A stretch of DNA of 64,000 bases from Hymenopus coronatus (GCA_030762935.1 CM060897.1:108156176-108220175), one strand, 5' to 3'. Positions 22,037-33,541 are shown, counted from the first letter of the stretch. A program made the numbers and translations. Notes: generated by a model from the sequence alone, not told the origin.

Positions 22037-22214
22037 CCAAGTTTTAGGAATAGTTACTCCTTTTTATGTGATGTTCTCCAAAGCCGGATCCAGATTCAGC
22101 AGGATTTTCAGGCACAAATGGTTTATACTTGAAAATCATGCTAATGAGGTCCGAAATCTGAATCCAGTTCTGGAGAACATCACACAAAATGGAGTGAGTA
22201 TTCCTAAAACTTGG
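22037..22214. mobile_element. 178-bp imperfect hairpin (foldback MITE or hairpin precursor)
   Basis: ccaagttttaggaata (22037-22052) faces tattcctaaaacttgg (22199-22214). Complementarity continues through gtgatgttctcca / tggagaacatcac and gattca / tgaatc and further into the centre (ggattttcag vicinity against gaaaatcat vicinity). Most of the 178 bp can fold into one long stem. No second copy was seen in the window. Confidence 0.75.
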
Positions 22215-22768
22215 CACAATCATTTTTCTATAAAATTAACAATTTGTCTGTAAATATTAATGACGGTCTAAGAATAGTGCATGACGGCCTACGGCCTTGT
22301 TTCGCAAGCTACCACTCTCACTATAAAACATAATTTTTAACACATACCACAAATAACTATTATTACATGGTTTTATACGCACGGTTTAATACAACTATTT
22401 TGCTCTCAAGCTTTCAAAATTAGGATGAAACAAAGAAAAACGCTGAAGTATCGGTAATGCTAACACGTTATATGATGATTATTTTGTCTCCACTGTTCTC
22501 CACAGAATTAATTTGTTCAGGCATTTTAACATATTGCACAATCATCAGACACTAATATTAAAATAAACACAGATCACAGAAGTAAAACAGAAAATCTCCA
22601 TGCAAATGGCAACACAGTTCTTAAGATAACCTATCTGAGTGAAACTATCGTCATAAATACTAACAGGTGACTCAATGTGATCAATTTTGAAGGTATGCTC
22701 TCTCTTACTCTCTCTCACTCACACACTATACGAATATCTGCGGTTGGCGAGGCAAAATGGTCAGAGCC
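22215..22768. other. No gene recognised
   Basis: Contains a short TC/CA-rich patch (22698-22728), nothing else. Confidence 0.35.
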
Positions 22769-22771
22769 TTA

Positions 22772-23661
22772 AGCCGATGTCCCACGGTCAAATATTTTGG
22801 TCCAATACTCTTCAAACTACAAATTGGATCGTGGGACATCGAATAATTTCATTGTATACAATTTCCGTCCTATTTTTGGTCCAATTCCAGTTTGCTACAA
22901 CAGGATACAGTGGTTTCTAATTTTTTATCCAAACGTATGAAATCAACCAATGATGGCAGCTAGCGCTGGGTCTTCCTTCCCGCCAACGTGATTGTTTGTG
23001 TGAAGCTTTGCTGTTTCTTGTAGACTTTGTCCTAAATAATAGGGTTATAGTAGTTGAGCTATGGTTGAAATTCATATTTTTTGTGCGGCAGAGTTATGCA
23101 ATAATGACTCGGGTATTTAAACCCCTGCAAATGCTTTTTATCGAACTCATTTGTACGTAACCTCTTTTCTCAACAAAAATATAAAAAACGTGATTACTGG
23201 TTCATCTGCTGGTATTGACTGCCTCATATTTGCGTCTTGGCGAGTGCCTTTTGCCTCAACTAAGGACAGCAACTTTCCAAACAAATTTTCGTCTATTCTA
23301 AGGAAGTTAAAATAATTTAAAAGTCAGAAACGAGTTCATTTTGCAACATATGCAGTACACCAACTTTCTTGACCTGCATTCCTATGTTCCAGCCATGGTA
23401 TAGACTACCAATGACTTTTTATTAATTTTTTCTTTATATTATAATATGCTCTTGCAATGGATACATAAACTAAGCTTGCGACGGCGAATGTAAATAATTG
23501 TGGATCTGCAACCTCCACCATTTTCTATCAGCTTTTCATGTGCAGAAATGAAATATTTGGACCAATACACACTCCCGTGGGACAGGAATGGAGAAATTGT
23601 ACACAACGTTCTCGTTGTATAAAAAAAGGTTGGACCAAATTTTGACCGTGGGACATCGGCT
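22772..23661. mobile_element. Harbinger-like non-autonomous element with TTA duplication
   Basis: agccgatgtcccacggtcaa at the left and its near-exact complement at the right (ttgaccgtgggacatcggct, with one extra-base difference inward) are terminal inverted repeats. TTA lies outside both (22769-22771, 23662-23664), the TWA duplication expected of PIF/Harbinger (family knowledge). Subterminal regions are also inverted: gtatacaatttcc on the left against gaaattgtacac on the right. The 890-bp interior has no recognisable transposase. Confidence 0.8.
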
Positions 23662-23844
23662 TTAAACAGAAGCAATGCTACAGGGAGAAAGCGATTTTTC
23701 TCGCAGTTATAAGAAAAGCAAACAACGGAACGATTTTTAAAAATAATCAAGAATGGTGGTGAGATTGTTTTCTTAACATTTTTAGGGAAGACCATTTTAG
23801 AGTCTATGCCCATTAAAAATTTTACATGCATAACAAAACTAGCG

Positions 23845-24090
23845 ACGCCTGCCTGGGAAGTTTGGTCGTAGCGTGTCTGCCTCATATTCGATAGGTCGCG
23901 AGCTCGAATCTCGCTTAGGGTGAGTTACCCGGATAAGATTTTTTCGGGGTTTTCCGTTATACTCAGAAGACGAATATCGAGTAACTTTAAGCTCCATGGA
24001 CCCCGAGATCATTTGACCATCATTTCACCAATTTAATTCATCGTCCGACTGCACCAACCAGTTTCAAAGACGTTAAGCTAAAAAGAAAAC
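23845..24090 (+). repeat. SINE-B copy with TSD
   Basis: Head ggtcgtagcgtgtctgcctc, B box gctcgaatctcg, full body and a gttaagctaaaaag tail. aaactagcg is present at 23836-23844 and again at 24091-24099, a 9-base exact duplication (longer with gaps). Confidence 0.9.
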
Positions 24091-24099
24091 AAACTAGCG

Positions 24100-24659
24100 T
24101 TTTCTTCTAGTTCTGGATTTATAATTTATACGTGAAATAACATTATCATTGAACTATTTAGAAGCTAACAACAACACAAATCTCACAAAACAATCTTGAG
24201 TAAACTTTCATCCTTGAGATGCACAATGCATACACTCTTTTATCTTTCCAGCACGAAAGAAGGTAGAACTATACTTGCTAGATTTCTAGCTCTAGGATGA
24301 CAAGGGGCACACTCCTCCCCCCACCCCGCTTTTAAGGCCACAACGGTACTGTACACATCGACTTGCAGCAAATACCGATGTTCACATCAATTAAACGTAT
24401 ATTTGTGTTCTGTGCTAAAATTCAAATGAAGGTCCTGGGTGATTATATCCTGAAATATTTGTACTAAAACAATATTTCTACACTGTTTAGTACCATTGCA
24501 TACAATTAGTCATCTGCACAATTTGATGGATTATGATTGCAATTGCTCAAAATCTTGCCTTATTCTTAATGTCATAAAACCCCTAAGAAACTAAAATATA
24601 ATTCAGTGTGATTTTAATGTCACCTTTATAAAAGTCAATGTTCATTTTTAATTTCCCTA
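24100..24659. other. No gene recognised
   Basis: AT-rich, with a short pyrimidine run near 24313-24330. Confidence 0.35.
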
Positions 24660-25005
24660 CTTAGTACATAGGTAGAGGTGTTGTACTCCACCCAAAAGTT
24701 CGATACCGGAATACACAGTTTAGGGTCCCCTGCATTCAAATAAACCATTTTTAGAAGAGGGGTCCGTTTGTCTGTCATCACAATAACTCAAAAGCAAAGA
24801 CACAGTAAAATACCCAACTTGGCATTTAAGTTTAATATACCTATTCCAAGAATGCGACACGAAGATCTTGAGTAAAATCCCACCTCGAGCTACCCTTTAC
24901 ATGCAAAAGATTAAATTTGGTAAATTTTGATTTTCTCAAAATGAGTAACGATTTATATTACAATACTGTAAATTAAAGATATTTACATGACAAATAAATG
25001 TATGT
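24660..25005 (-). repeat. R1 3' third, reversed
   Basis: From the 3' end (tagtacataggtagagg) through actccacccaaaagttcg to acatgacaaataaatgta. It stops where the DUF4817 element begins, so the latter may have cut it. Confidence 0.8.
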
Positions 25006-25009
25006 ATAC

Positions 25010-25262
25010 AGGGTTACTACAAAAGAAATAGACAATTTCAACTGCCTGTAAAATAAAAACTATTAGAGATAGCAACCTAATTATTTTGGAGGTATGTTGA
25101 GAAACTCTCAAAGTTTCGTTTGTTACTATTGGTAAGGCTGTAGTGTTTTGTTTGTTGTTGCAGAAGCTGAAATGGCGAAAAATCCTGTGGAAAAGGCATA
25201 TTGCGTGTTGGAATTTGCTAGAACGCAATCAGCAACTGTTGTCCAACGACATTTTAGAACAC
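25010..25262 (+). mobile_element. 5' end of a DUF4817-type transposon
   Basis: Begins gggttactacaaaagaaat, a terminal sequence of this insect group (recalled, not searched), followed by about 150 bp of untranslated lead and the start of a transposase frame at 25173. Everything after 25262 is unrelated. Confidence 0.65.
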
Positions 25263-25277
25263 GACCTTCAAGTTGAC
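25173..25277 (+). pseudogene. DUF4817 transposase, N-terminal 29 residues only
   Basis: The ATG at 25173 opens a frame reading MAKNPVEKAYCVLEFARTQS and then a VVQRHFRT motif, characteristic of the helix-turn-helix at the N-terminus of insect transposases carrying DUF4817. Similarity ends near 25262 and the frame stops soon after. The remaining helix-turn-helix and the DDE catalytic domain are absent, so it cannot be active. The truncation may be a 5' fragment capture or an internal-deletion breakpoint. Confidence 0.75.
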
Positions 25278-25527
25278 ACAGTGTCGAAAACTAAAAATCT
25301 AACCATCCACCACATACGTGTCACCTCATCCTGCAACATGATTATCATTAACATCTGAATTAGCAACAGATGTCCAGTACCCAATTAGTCATTTTAAACT
25401 CTTTCTCAGAATAAAGGGCTTATCCCCGGATGGGATCGCAATTACTCCAGGTTTATTTCTTCGATGGAGATGACCTAGTGCGGTATCATATAACACAACG
25501 TAGCGCTTACCCATGGTATATCCTCTA

Positions 25528-26110
25528 AGGCCCAGCACACAAATTCCGGTATATCGGTGAGGTTTACCTGAACACATAAACCGGAACGTGCGTGCCAGCC
25601 GCTGCAGAGGCGTATCGACCTGCGCAGCGGACTGGAGAAGAATCGAAATTCAGTTCTTTCTACCTGTGCAGGCGTAAATGTGGACCTTATCGTGTGTGAG
25701 TCTCTCCGGCACTTTTTAGGTTAGTTATTGCTAGTTCCTTGGATAGAGAGTGTCGGTCGACCCACTCTTTTAGTCGTCAATTACTATTATATATAACAAT
25801 GATAATATAATAAATTATAAATAAAAAAGTTAAAAACTCTTTTAGTAATCTTGTATAAGTGTATTCATTTCTCTTTATAAGCCAAGGTTTTGCGAATTCG
25901 CTTCTTTTTACATTTCATGGCCACTAACAAAACGACTAAAGCAATCGCTTTTTTTGTTTTGTTTTTGTTTTTGTTGCTCGCCACGCCATCTCTCGACTGA
26001 GTTAAATCTTCCGCTTTACCATAGCGTGTGTGTGCTCTAGCCTTCACAGGTATACCGTTCCGGTTTACCTGTGCAGGTTTACCCGACATCGTAACATATG
26101 TGCCGGGCCT
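25528..26110. mobile_element. 583-bp TIR element, TA flanked
   Basis: aggcccagcacac at the left is inverted as gtgccgggcct at the right, and longer imperfect complementarity continues inward (aggtttacctg... ataaaccggaac against gttccggtttacctgtgcag). TA lies on both sides (25526-25527, 26111-26112). No transposase frame, so a MITE of uncertain superfamily. Confidence 0.72.
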
Positions 26111-26112
26111 TA

Positions 26113-26687
26113 CAGATGTTTATTCCGAGTTAGTACAACTGGCCCACATTCTACTCATTATTATAGCTGCTTCTCTAAACCTTTATTTTAGCTTTTGCAC
26201 AGGTGAAATATATTTTTGAGGTTTTAGTGATATTCCATTAGAATGAAACAGAAAAAAAAAAGTTTTCTTAGCACCATCAAAACAAAACGGAACATTTTTT
26301 CTTGCCAGTGTGTTACCTTTATGGATTATGGGCGTTTCTTCGATACCTATAGTTCTTAGAAGGTGTGTGAAAACGTAACGATAATGAAAACCGCCAAGGT
26401 TTTTTAGGGCTTGCTATGTCAATGATCCGCAAAAACCGCAAACTGCTTCACTCCTCTACTTCTAAAAACCGTTTCGAGGCTTAGGGCCCTCAACACTGGG
26501 ATGCTCTTTCCGGCTGCTCTAGGCACGTAAGTATGGAAGATTCACCTAGTCAACTGACTTTGTGAATAATAGCGATAACTAAGAAGAGCATCTACAGGGA
26601 ACATCTACAAACTGTATCGGCTCGAAACTTTAGATATAGAACGCCCCAAAATGTTTACTAATGTATTTATTCGATAAAAAGTTCTGA
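26113..26687. other. No gene recognised
   Basis: No repeat matched and no coding signal. Confidence 0.35.
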
Positions 26688-27745
26688 TGTGTTCCATTCA
26701 CATAACTTGCTCTAGCTGTTCCACAAACAAAATTTTCTTACAAAATATTGTTCTTTTATTTACGTCATGTTAATTTAGATAAATCATTAGCAGAATTTGG
26801 CATGCTTCCTTGTAAGTAGAAGGGAAATAAAGGATTAGGCTAAAGCGATAATCAAATCTTTTAAAATCTGAACGCTAGGTGAAACATTTGAGCTTCGGTT
26901 CCCTTTGCATGATCCCGTTTGAGAAAATTTATTTTTTTTTAAACTGAAACCAATAATTATGAATATCTTGAAAACTGAGAAAAACTATATGTCATAAATT
27001 ATGTGTTTTAACGAAATCTACATTTTTGTGTAGTGACTTCATGTCTATCTCTTAAGGTTTAACTATTAAGCAAAATTCTGCAAAACTCAACTAGAATGAA
27101 GAGCTTTACAGAGGCTATTCCCAGAAAATTCAAAATATGCATTTTATTTGTGCTGTGAATATCTTTAATATATAGTATTTTAATCAAAATCGTTAAGAGA
27201 CATTTTTGAGAAAATAAAACATTTTTAAAAATGTTCCACGTAGGGGGTGGGGGATTTCCTTGAAAATCTTCGTGGAAGACACTAAACTTGAATGCCAAGT
27301 TTGGTTTTTAACCAACTTTTCGCTTTTGAGCTCTGCTGTCCACCCCCCCCCCCACAGCGCCATGACCAAGTGGTTAGACTGTTCGCTTCTCACCTAGGCG
27401 GCCAGAGTTCGATCCCAAGCAATCACATGAGATGTGGTGAACAAGGCGGCGCAGGGGTGGGTTTTCTCCGGATTCCCCAGCCGACACATTCCACCGGTGC
27501 TCCATCTTTATTCCATATGTCATCAATACCATCGCCTGCGGTGCTATGAGCAGTATTAACAAAGCAGGCGTTAAACACTATCAAAAATACACACACAGAC
27601 CTCTTTCAAAAGATGCCTTTTCGGACTCAGGTGACCTCAAAACACATATTTCCGGTGAAATCTCGATATCCAATTTCTGGGTGGAATACAATACTTTCTT
27701 TATCCACAATGTACATTGTACACACGGGCGAGAGAAAATAGTAAA
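26688..27745 (+). repeat. R1 copy interrupted by SINE-C
   Basis: R1 5' block gtgttccattcacataactt at 26693 runs to gctctgctgtccacc at about 27343. SINE-C follows, then R1 resumes with acacacacagacctc and ends in an eroded hairpin (tgtacacacgggcgagag). Confidence 0.85.
27355..27590 (+). repeat. SINE-C copy (short tail type) nested in R1
   Basis: Head gaccaagtggttagac, B box gagttcgatccc, body gatgtggtgaacaaggcgg, tail tcgcctgcggtgct and gcgttaaacactatcaaaaa. The insertion point is the CA/C-rich tract of R1, so a target duplication cannot be fixed. Confidence 0.85.
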
Positions 27746-28427
27746 TATGACCGCGCACTTTTGGGATCTTGTTTGCTGCACTACAAGTAGCACTAAAGAG
27801 AAGAAACCAACTAGAACTCATACCTCGAAGGATATTAATTGAAGAATCCATGTTGTTCCATTGTTTTCAATGCACTACACAGAAGTAGTAAGTCCGCAGC
27901 TTGAACAAAGATATCTTTAATTGATATTCTTCCACTGCTGTAGTCAAAAAATGAAACATAACCTGCTGGACGTACTGAAATCCGGAACAAGGCTATCAGC
28001 CTGAAAGTATCGGTATCTGGAGTGGGACTTCCGGTTATATGGGAAACCACATCCCTACATTGGCCGAAAGGGGCGCTGGCAGTCTCAGCAGCAGGCCACT
28101 TTATCGCAGTCAACTCAATGCCCAGACGACAGAAAGAACACTCCTCTGGTTCTCAAATTACATGTCAGGGTTACACAACCTCACACAACCGACATGGCAC
28201 ATTATGGCTTCAGTGAACTATGCTCACAATTAATCAAATTACTTTTAAAAGTAGCTAAACTATACTTAATTATTCTAGTGTGAATTTGATATTTGTATAA
28301 ATGAAACACAACCTCAATTATTTTTATATGTAATTGAGAAAACGTAAAGCTAAATTATTCATATGCAACCGAAACTGTTATTTCAATACTTGATTATTAC
28401 TGTAATTACGTATTATTTAATGCAAGA
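27746..28427. other. No assigned gene; 92-codon frame at 28113-27835 (-)
   Basis: A minus-strand frame of 92 codons occupies the GC-richest part of the interval. Its product has no motif, signal peptide or membrane span I can name. Overlapping frames of 64 codons exist on the plus strand. Chance or a relic of an unrecognised repeat is as likely as an exon. Confidence 0.25.
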
Positions 28428-28763
28428 GGTCGTCTCGGGGCGGTGGTAGCGCGGCTGCCTGTCAAGCGGGAGACCTGGACTCAATTCCCGGTACCAGCAT
28501 GGGGAATTTTCCCCCGCGGGAGACCTGGTCCGGGGTGCACTCAGCCTCGTGACATCCCTGAGAGGCCAATTGAGGTGCTACTTGATGGAGAAGTGGCGGC
28601 TTCAGATCATGAGGACCGCATTAAACGGCCGAGGGAGGGGGTTCAAGCCGCTGACCACGTCTCACCCTCCAATACTGCACCCCATCCATTACGTGACATG
28701 GATGGGGATATAGCGGCCGGGCGATAGGCCAAGGTTCCTTGTGAGCTGTCGCGCCATGGAGTA
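28428..28763 (+). repeat. SINE-A copy 3 with 13-bp TSD
   Basis: The head contains cctgtcaagcgggagacct, very close to the anticodon and variable region of a tRNA-Asp. It is followed by the standard A body and gtcgcgccatggag end. atttaatgcaaga (28415-28427) and atttaattcaaga (28764-28776) differ at one base. Confidence 0.92.
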
Positions 28764-29024
28764 ATTTAATTCAAGAAAGAAATGAAACACACATAAATAT
28801 TAAACAATATATACCAGTACTGCTATTTACAATTAAAAAAATTCTGGACACTGGTGCTTTATATTGATTTTTATAAAGCCTCAGTATTTCTTTGCTTTGA
28901 TTTTCCCACGAAATCATATTTCCGTTAGATAAGCTAGATAACCACATAACTGTTATAATCATTTACTGATTACGGCTATTATTTAGACCTACTTCATTAG
29001 TATTATCATCAGCTCCAGAGTATA

Positions 29025-30212
29025 TAAGGGGCGTACAAAAAGAAACGAGCCGGAGTCTGGAATGCGCAAACCGCTGACAGGATGGTAATATCGTGGCATG
29101 TATAACGAAGTGTGGTACCGACCAGAGCGTGGAAGTTCACAGCTCGTCGCTAGAGGGCACGCGTGCACGTCACGTGACTATACACAGCTAGCAGCAGCAT
29201 GCAACAATCGTCCAACGATGCCAGTCGCATTGCAACATTGAAATGAGGCTTCAAAGGAAGAGCAAATAGGTGTTCATTTTCTGAAAGCGGAAGGAATAAG
29301 GGGAAGGACATTCTTCGACGAATGTCACAAGTGTATGGCGAACACTGCATGTCCCTTGCAAGGGTCAATGCATGGCACAAGCGCTTCAGGGAAGGACGGG
29401 GGTCGTTAGCCGATGATCTAGAGTACCACACTGCAGTACCGATGATATCTTCCAGCTGGTTGATGTACTCATTACCCAGAACCGCCGAGTGACAGTGAAA
29501 GCCATAGCCGCCGAGGCCGAATTGAGCGTCGGAAATGTTCATAATTCCAGGGTCATCTGCAGCGCTATGCTAGGGAGGGGATTGAGTTCCTGGCCCGAGT
29601 GGAGGCTGGAGATGAGTCATGGTGTCATCACTTCGAACCACAATCAAAACAACAAAGTCTCCAGTGTCACCACCACCAAAAAAGTCAAGACCATCCAGAC
29701 GAGTCAGCTTATGCTGACGTTCTTCTTTGACCAAGATAACCCCATTCTGATGCATTTCCTGCAGCTCGGGACATCAGTGAGTGCCCAGCATTACTCATAA
29801 ACCTTGACCAGCCCTCGCCAAGCGATCAAATCAAAACGACTAGGCAATCTCTCCCGTGGGTTCATTCTGTTCCACGACAGTACAAAGCCTCATACGGCCA
29901 AGAAAGTCCTGCAGAAATTCAAATGGGAGGTTCTCGGCCACTCTCCATATAGTCCAGACCTCTCTCCATGAGATTACGCAATATTTGGTCCCGTTAAAAA
30001 GACTCTGAGTGGCAAACGATTCACCTCGGACGACGACGTCCAGCTGTACGAGCGGAACTGGTTCACATCACAACCCCTTTTATGAGACAGCCATTCACCG
30101 CCTTGTGTCACAGTGGGACAAGTGTCTCAACAGCCAGGGCCAACACCTCTAACATACAGGTACTGGTTTTGGTACTGATGCCTCCGGTTCGTTTCTCTTT
30201 GAACGCACCTTA
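29025..30212 (+). mobile_element. Full-length inactive mariner
   Basis: Left end taaggggcgtacaaaaagaa and the reverse complement of the right end (taaggtgcgttcaaagagaa) are inverted repeats about 30 bp long. TA is duplicated at 29023-29024 and 30213-30214. The 1188-bp length is normal for mariner. The interior encodes a single, frameshifted transposase. Confidence 0.88.
29199..30160 (+). pseudogene. mariner transposase with several frame breaks
   Basis: Read across frames: an N-terminal helix-turn-helix with EEQIGVHFLKAEG (about 29246-29284), GKDILRRMSQVYGEHCMSLA then WHKRFREGRG; the second helix-turn-helix with NRRVTVKAIAAEAELSVGNV (about 29479-29540); first catalytic Asp in GDESWCHHFEP (29608-29640); DQDNPILMHFLQ (about 29736); second Asp in ILFHDSTKPHTA (about 29864-29899); third Asp in YSPDLSP-stop-DYAIF (about 29951). 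The D-to-D spacing is about 31 residues against 34 in typical mariners, suggesting a 3-residue loss. Stops and at least three frameshifts make it non-functional. The family moves DNA by cut-and-paste at TA in the nucleus. Confidence 0.85.
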
Positions 30213-30370
30213 TACAACCAGGGAAATATAGGGCAGAAAAGGCATATGAATGTAACATCAGTTTTTTTTCTAATACATCTCAGACTACTATATGTAGTAG
30301 GTAAAGTTAAGTACTTTAAAACACCTGATATAACATTTTAGAGTGACATGTAATACCTACTATGTGGTGA

Positions 30371-30860
30371 TAAAGCAACCGAGCCAGATGGCTCAGGCAT
30401 TTCATCTGAGATTGGCATTCAAGAGGTTGTGGGTTCGATTCTCGCGGTCGACCTTACTGAATATACATTTCTTCGGAGTTTTCCCGGTGTCACTAGGCAA
30501 AAGTTTCTTCATTCCCCGAACTTCCTGTCCCTTCATTTCATCTCCGTTTCATCCAACCGGCCTCTTTCAGGATTGTAAGCAACGGTGAGGACTGTGGTGG
30601 CGGCGGCGCCCTTCCGTGGAGTGAATGCGCTCTCTCTGCGGCGGGATGACGATCGAGTCGTCTGTAAGACCCAAGGGATTCGATCAGACCTGGGCTGCGG
30701 GCTCTTAGCGCTCCCGGCGTCGAAATGGAGAACTGCATGGATATGTTAGAGATTCTACGGTATCTCTTTCACCGCGGCCCGGTATCGGCCGCCCGTCGAA
30801 AATACTCTCATTATCTTATCCTCCTAGGGTCTGACACAAAATAAACCCTCCGGAATGACA
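30371..30860 (+). repeat. SINE-F, full-length plus copy
   Basis: tRNA-like head (gagccagatggctcaggcat, B box gggttcgattctcg), then ttcttcattccccgaacttc ctgtcccttcat, a central GC-rich part with cgctctc, gcgggctcttagcgctc, and a tail with gtctgacacaaaataaaccc. The same block order is reversed at 47890 and 56151. No target duplication was found. Confidence 0.82.
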
Positions 30861-31760
30861 CACGCACACATACATCGCACATCGGTAAAGCATGTAAAAA
30901 TCAATATGGTTAACATAAATGCGTTTTGTGCGTTTAACTCATTTAATTGTTAAGATACCGCGAACTATGAATTGGGTAGATATTTAATAGATAAATCTAG
31001 AATCCTTGGAAGAGAAAGTTGCCTGTCAAGCGAAAAGGAAATCCAAATTCAGATAATTCGAACTTAGGTCAAATGTTAAACTCACATCAGTAAGAGAAAG
31101 CATTATAATAGAACAAAATCATTCAGAACAATAAACAATAAAATGTATCATTACATGAATCAAATTTTAACCGACTTGAGAAATCCAGACACACGAACCA
31201 GGAATATTTGACTTTCATGTCAATGACCGAGAAGCTGAAAGTTTCTCGTCTTGGTATATGCATACTGGTATATTTACAAGGCGATCTCCACCATATGTTG
31301 AATTTTTCAACTCTAGTTCAAATCGCCAACTTTTGCTTCGCACGGTACAATTAACATCCCATGTTTCATGAATGAAAATAATCTTATCACATCTAGATGC
31401 GAACCAGAAACACAAGCAGCTAGCAATGCCGGAAAGGGACAAATGCTCAGAAAAAATAAAGCAGGTGAAGTAAGGTCTAAGTGAAATGCACAATCATAAC
31501 TCTTTCAAGATATCTTATAGTTTGAAAAAAGCAATTTAGAACTTAAATTGACTCTAGGTACAACGCGGAGCAGCCACTTTATGCAAATGTGAACTCGGGA
31601 ATGTCTAAATCATTAAATCGTGACTTATGGTTGAACTGTCGGAACTATATTCGGAAATACCACGAAAGCTGGGTAATTTAATCGAGCTTTAAAACTTATC
31701 CTTGTTATAATTACTTTAAAACCAATGTGAGAAATAATTATCGAAAAATATACTTCTTTT
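30861..31760. other. No gene recognised
   Basis: AT-rich. Frames up to 92 codons on the minus strand (31493-31215) show no recognisable domain. Confidence 0.35.
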
Positions 31761-32110
31761 TTTTCTTCGTAACGATGGCTGAGTCCCCCTTTCGCCCGAA
31801 GAGAAGCTGCCTGGCCCGCCCTAACAATAGAGAGAATGGACACAATAGCCGGACGAAGGCCTTTGTGTGTTTCTCTGCAAGATTTCTCGAATCTTCTTTT
31901 TCCCCAGGCTCAGAACATTCTTCTTCCAGAGTAATCTCTTTCTATGGGACAAACCGTAATGTTCTTGTAATTTCTAAGTCTGGAACTTTCGGAGGCCGAC
32001 CATGGACTACATAAGGGGCCGATGAGTGCCAAGTGAAGTGAACTGAAGTGAAGTGAGTAACGCTTGCCAAAGTGACGTGAACGCAGTGATTTAGTGTGTA
32101 TAAGTGGTGT
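31761..32110 (+). other. GC-richer island of unknown nature
   Basis: An ATG at 31763 opens a frame of about 83 codons with a proline/arginine/serine-rich product that I do not recognise. It is preceded by a T-rich tract and followed by ctacataagggg and a run of gtgaagtgaac-type direct repeats (32031-32060). It could be part of a solo LTR or a promoter/5' exon. Neither can be shown. Confidence 0.2.
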
Positions 32111-32640
32111 GTTACGTGTAGTCTCTAGTGACCAATACAGTGAATTCAACAGAAATTGGTGTTCTAATTTGTTACAATATATACACACATACAGAAGGTG
32201 AAGGTGAATAAATGCAAATATTTGTATCAGCGTTTGATCTAGTATGAACAGTTTCTTTCGCTATTTTTTAAAGTTATGTTCATGAAGAACTTTTCACAAT
32301 GTTTTAGAATGACTATTACTCCCTTCTCAGATGTGTGGTTGTTTACGTAACAGGTCACACAGTTGACCCTCCTCCGCCCACTGCTCAACTATAAGTTGTG
32401 TGATTAATGTAAGCACAGCAGAGACATGGCTCAGGGCCGTTCAAAAAACACTAGATCCTGAAATTTGTGCTTCATTTATGACAATGTTATTAGTAAGCGG
32501 ACAAAATGAGATACACTTGAGTGTTAAACGGTTTGTTCTCTGCTAAATATCAAACTATTTGCACTTACTCATCTCCCACCCTGCGGGTGAATTGCATTTT
32601 TAACTCCAATTAAACTGTCTAAGAAAAAAACACCCTGATG
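32111..32640. other. No gene recognised
   Basis: No repeat matched. Confidence 0.35.
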
Positions 32641-32644
32641 CGAT

Positions 32645-33541
32645 GTGTTGCACTCACATGTTTTTCTTTGTACCTCTTGAAAAAATGTGATATTTTCCAT
32701 TCACATGGCTTTCTCTACATTTCTATAACAAATTATTCTTAAAAAAGCTCATTCTTCTATCTACTTCATAATAATCGAGATAAGCATTAGCAGAAATGTT
32801 CTTATTACTTGCTTCCTTGAAAGTAGAAGGGATACACTAGGCTAAAGCAACAGTCAAATATTTTAAAAGCTTGTCTGTTCTACGTGTAGCAATTGAAGTT
32901 CGGTTAGCTTTGCATGACCTGACCTGCAGTAAAACAAGAGATGAGACGAAACGTACCTTCCGGTTTGAGTAAAGTTTAAGTAGTTTAAAATTGAAACCAA
33001 TAATAAGGAATATCTCAGAAACGGTTAGCTCTACATAAAAATATATATGACATAAATGTGTTTTAATGAGATCTACATTTTTTGTGTATGCATGTACACA
33101 TGTCTATCTCTTACAATTTACAGTTATGCAAAATTCTGCAAAACTCATCCAGAATAAATAGGTTTTCAGAGGCTGTACCCAGGAAATTTAAGATATATAT
33201 TTTATTTATCATATTAATATCTTAAATGTAAGATTTAAGATCAAAATCGTTAACCATTTTTGAAAAGACCAAAATTGTCGAATATTGTTTTCCATGTAAA
33301 GGATAGTTGGAAGTGTGGGGATTTTCCTGAAAGTCTTAGTGTCGCATCCTTGGAAGAGAGTATCACACATAGTCACAGACGTGCACACACACATACCTGG
33401 ACATTTTTCTAAAAAAATCTTTTTTTTGGGATTCAGAGGTTTCAAAACATTTCCGGTGAAACTTCGGCATACAATTTTTGGGTGCACTAATATCCTCTCT
33501 ACACACTATGTCTTATACATAGTACGTGTAGAGAATGTAAA
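32645..33541 (+). repeat. R1 near-complete copy preceded by a 5'-end fragment
   Basis: 32645-32685 repeats the 5' block (gtgttgcactcacatg). The main copy starts at gatattttccattcacatgg and ends gtagagaatgtaaac. Confidence 0.82.

Noticed and set aside
23439..23885. 148-codon minus-strand frame, the longest in the window
   Set aside because: It crosses the right end of the Harbinger-like element and enters the SINE-B head, so it is a chance frame over unrelated units.
29150..29542. 130-codon minus-strand frame
   Set aside because: Antisense shadow of the mariner transposase.
31635..32175. Solo LTR beginning tgtcggaacta and ending ttgttaca
   Set aside because: No target-site duplication, polypurine tract, primer-binding site or second copy found. 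Kept only as an unassigned island.
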